Source: Streptomyces carpinensis
GTDB taxonomy: Bacteria > Actinomycetota > Actinomycetes > Streptomycetales > Streptomycetaceae
Length of the DNA stretch: 62,461 bases
Reading direction: 5' to 3'
Assembly (NCBI RefSeq): GCF_002154505.1
Contig: NZ_MUBM01000221.1
Coordinates: 1-62,461, forward strand
This document shows positions 61,244-62,461 of this stretch, one piece after another. Each line of letters starts with the position of its first letter. Position 1 is the stretch's first letter. Below the pieces are notes generated by a model. That model had not been told where the DNA came from. It did no database searches and saw only the letters and a program-made list of their open reading frames with translations. A program made the position numbers and the translations under genes.

Positions 61244-62410
61244 ATGCCAGATCAGCGCAGTCGCACGGGTGTCTGGTTGGCGGGGGCGCGGGGATCGGTG
61301 GCCACCACGGTCGTCGCCGGCACGGCCGCTCTGCGGGCGGGGCTGGCCGGTCCGACCGGGTGCGTCACCGAGCAGCCGGGGTTCCCCGAAGCCGGCCTGC
61401 CCGCCATGTCCGACCTTGTCTTCGGGGGGCACGACGTCGCCTGCACGCCGCTGCCCAAGCGGGCCGAGCAGTTGGTCGCGGCCGGCGTGCTGCCCCACGG
61501 GCTGCCCACCGCCGTGCACGACGACCTGGCCGCGGCCGATGCGGAGATACGCCCGGCTCCTCTCCCGGGCCCGGACATGAGCCAGTCGGACGCCGTAGAA
61601 GCGATATGCGCCGACATCGCCGCCTTCCGCGAGCGGCACGGTCTCGCACGGGTGGTCGTCGTCAACGTCTCCTCGACCGAACCGGTCCTGCGGGCACACC
61701 CGGGGCACGACTCGGCAGGGGCCCTGCGGGCCGCGCTGGCCGCCGGTGAGGACGTGCTGCCGTCCAGCTCCCTGTACGCCCTGGCCGCGATCACGGCCGG
61801 GTGCGCCCACGTCGACTTCACGCCGTCCGCCGGCATGCGGATCCCGGCCCTGCGCGAGATGGCCGAGCAGGCCGGCCTGCCGTACGCCGGGAACGACGGC
61901 AAGACCGGGGAGACCCTGCTCAAGGCGACCCTCGGGCCGATGTTCGCCGCCCGGGGCCTGCGGGTGAGCAGCTGGTCCGGCACCAACCTGCTCGGCGGCG
62001 GCGACGGCGAGACGCTCGCCGATCCCGCGGCGATGGCCAGCAAGACCGCCTCCAAGCAGCGGGTGCTCGCCGAGACGCTGGGACACCCCGTCGAGGGCGA
62101 GGTCCACATCGACTACGTGCCCTCCCTCGGCGACTGGAAGACCGCCTGGGACCACGTGACGTTCGAGGGGTTCCTCGGCGTGCGGATGAACCTCCAGTTC
62201 ACCTGGGCCGGTTGTGACTCGGCGCTGGCCGCCCCCCTGGTGATCGACCTCGCCCGGCTGGCGGCCCGGGCCCACGAGCGCGGGATCTCCGGTCCCCTCG
62301 GCGAGCTGGCCTTCTTCTTCAAGGACCCCGTCGGCAGCGGTGAGCACGCCGTGATGACCCAGTACGAGACGCTGCGGGCCTTCGCCGCCCGGCTCGGAGG
62401 CCGGCGGTGA
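61244..62410 (+). CDS. Inositol-3-phosphate synthase-like enzyme (ebo-cluster type)
   Basis: A 388-residue protein of the myo-inositol-1-phosphate synthase family. The NAD-binding start is WLAGARGSVATTVVAG, and catalytic-domain motifs are VDFTPSAG, NDGKTGETLLKATL, SSWSGTNLLGGGDG and IDYVPSLGDWKTAWDH. ATG 61244 follows GGAGGTGAC. Enzymes of this divergent group occur in ebo-type clusters with a UbiA prenyltransferase and EboA/TatD-like proteins, and do not appear to be the housekeeping inositol enzyme. The window ends 51 bases after its stop, so those partners could only be found downstream. Confidence 0.85.
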   Translation: MPDQRSRTGVWLAGARGSVATTVVAGTAALRAGLAGPTGCVTEQPGFPEAGLPAMSDLVFGGHDVACTPLPKRAEQLVAAGVLPHGLPTAVHDDLAAADAEIRPAPLPGPDMSQSDAVEAICADIAAFRERHGLARVVVVNVSSTEPVLRAHPGHDSAGALRAALAAGEDVLPSSSLYALAAITAGCAHVDFTPSAGMRIPALREMAEQAGLPYAGNDGKTGETLLKATLGPMFAARGLRVSSWSGTNLLGGGDGETLADPAAMASKTASKQRVLAETLGHPVEGEVHIDYVPSLGDWKTAWDHVTFEGFLGVRMNLQFTWAGCDSALAAPLVIDLARLAARAHERGISGPLGELAFFFKDPVGSGEHAVMTQYETLRAFAARLGGRR

Positions 62411-62461
62411 TCCGCCCGTCCCTGCTCCGGCCCGGCCCGGGCCCCGCCCGGTGGGGAGGCG

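Noticed and set aside
1..62461. CRISPR arrays, tRNA/rRNA genes, insertion sequences, att sites
   Set aside because: I looked for regularly spaced repeats, cloverleaf-like blocks, transposase or integrase motifs and terminal inverted repeats, and saw none. The only regular array is the coding OmpL47-like repeat and a short 9-base tandem repeat.

Overview
The DNA is very GC-rich, uses GTG and TTG starts freely, has strong AGGAGG-type ribosome sites, and carries Tat signals, two-domain laccase, ROK regulators and LAL regulators. This points to an actinomycete, most likely Streptomyces or a close relative. No rRNA, tRNA, CRISPR array, integrase or transposase was seen. The window looks like chromosomal accessory or arm DNA with three recognisable modules separated by assorted stress and regulatory genes.

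Region 1 (0.3-10.3 kb) is a quinoprotein locus. It holds a GAF-LytTR regulator and katG, then an MSMEG_3727-type PQQ-associated protein, a PQQ-dependent alcohol dehydrogenase and a complete pqqA-B-C-D-E set. The set includes a 31-residue pqqA that is easily missed. A convergent MntP-like metal exporter follows. The dehydrogenase carries the Asp-Tyr-Asp signature of lanthanide-dependent enzymes, and neither it nor its small partner has a visible signal peptide.

Region 2 (10.7-38 kb) is a mixed zone. It has a LysR regulator, Dps, a decayed flavoprotein disulfide reductase, an esterase with an AraC regulator, a MalEFG-like sugar importer, several alpha/beta hydrolases, a LAL regulator and the stub of a second one. 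It also has an MFS pump, a GNAT-like protein, an NmrA-like oxidoreductase, a TMEM175-type channel, an MBL-fold hydrolase, convergent secreted M4 and S53 proteases, an aminoglycoside phosphotransferase-like gene broken by one missing base, and a leaderless methyltransferase.

Region 3 (38-62.4 kb) looks like an extracellular oxidative sugar system. It has two secreted PQQ sugar-dehydrogenase-like beta-propeller proteins; one is fused to ThuA, discoidin, PKD and 3-keto-disaccharide hydrolase (DUF1080) domains. Around them are a Tat-exported sugar isomerase-like TIM barrel, a two-domain laccase, a secreted cupredoxin with five OmpL47-like repeats, two paralogous ROK regulators, a Gfo/Idh/MocA dehydrogenase, an RbsABC-type importer, a secreted ThuA protein and an inositol-3-phosphate-synthase-like enzyme of the kind found in ebo-type clusters. 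The giant fusion enzyme and the cupredoxin protein share an unnamed module of about 82 residues. My proposal is that PQQ made in region 1 charges the secreted dehydrogenases of region 3, that copper proteins take the electrons, and that oxidised (3-keto) sugars are then cleaved and imported.
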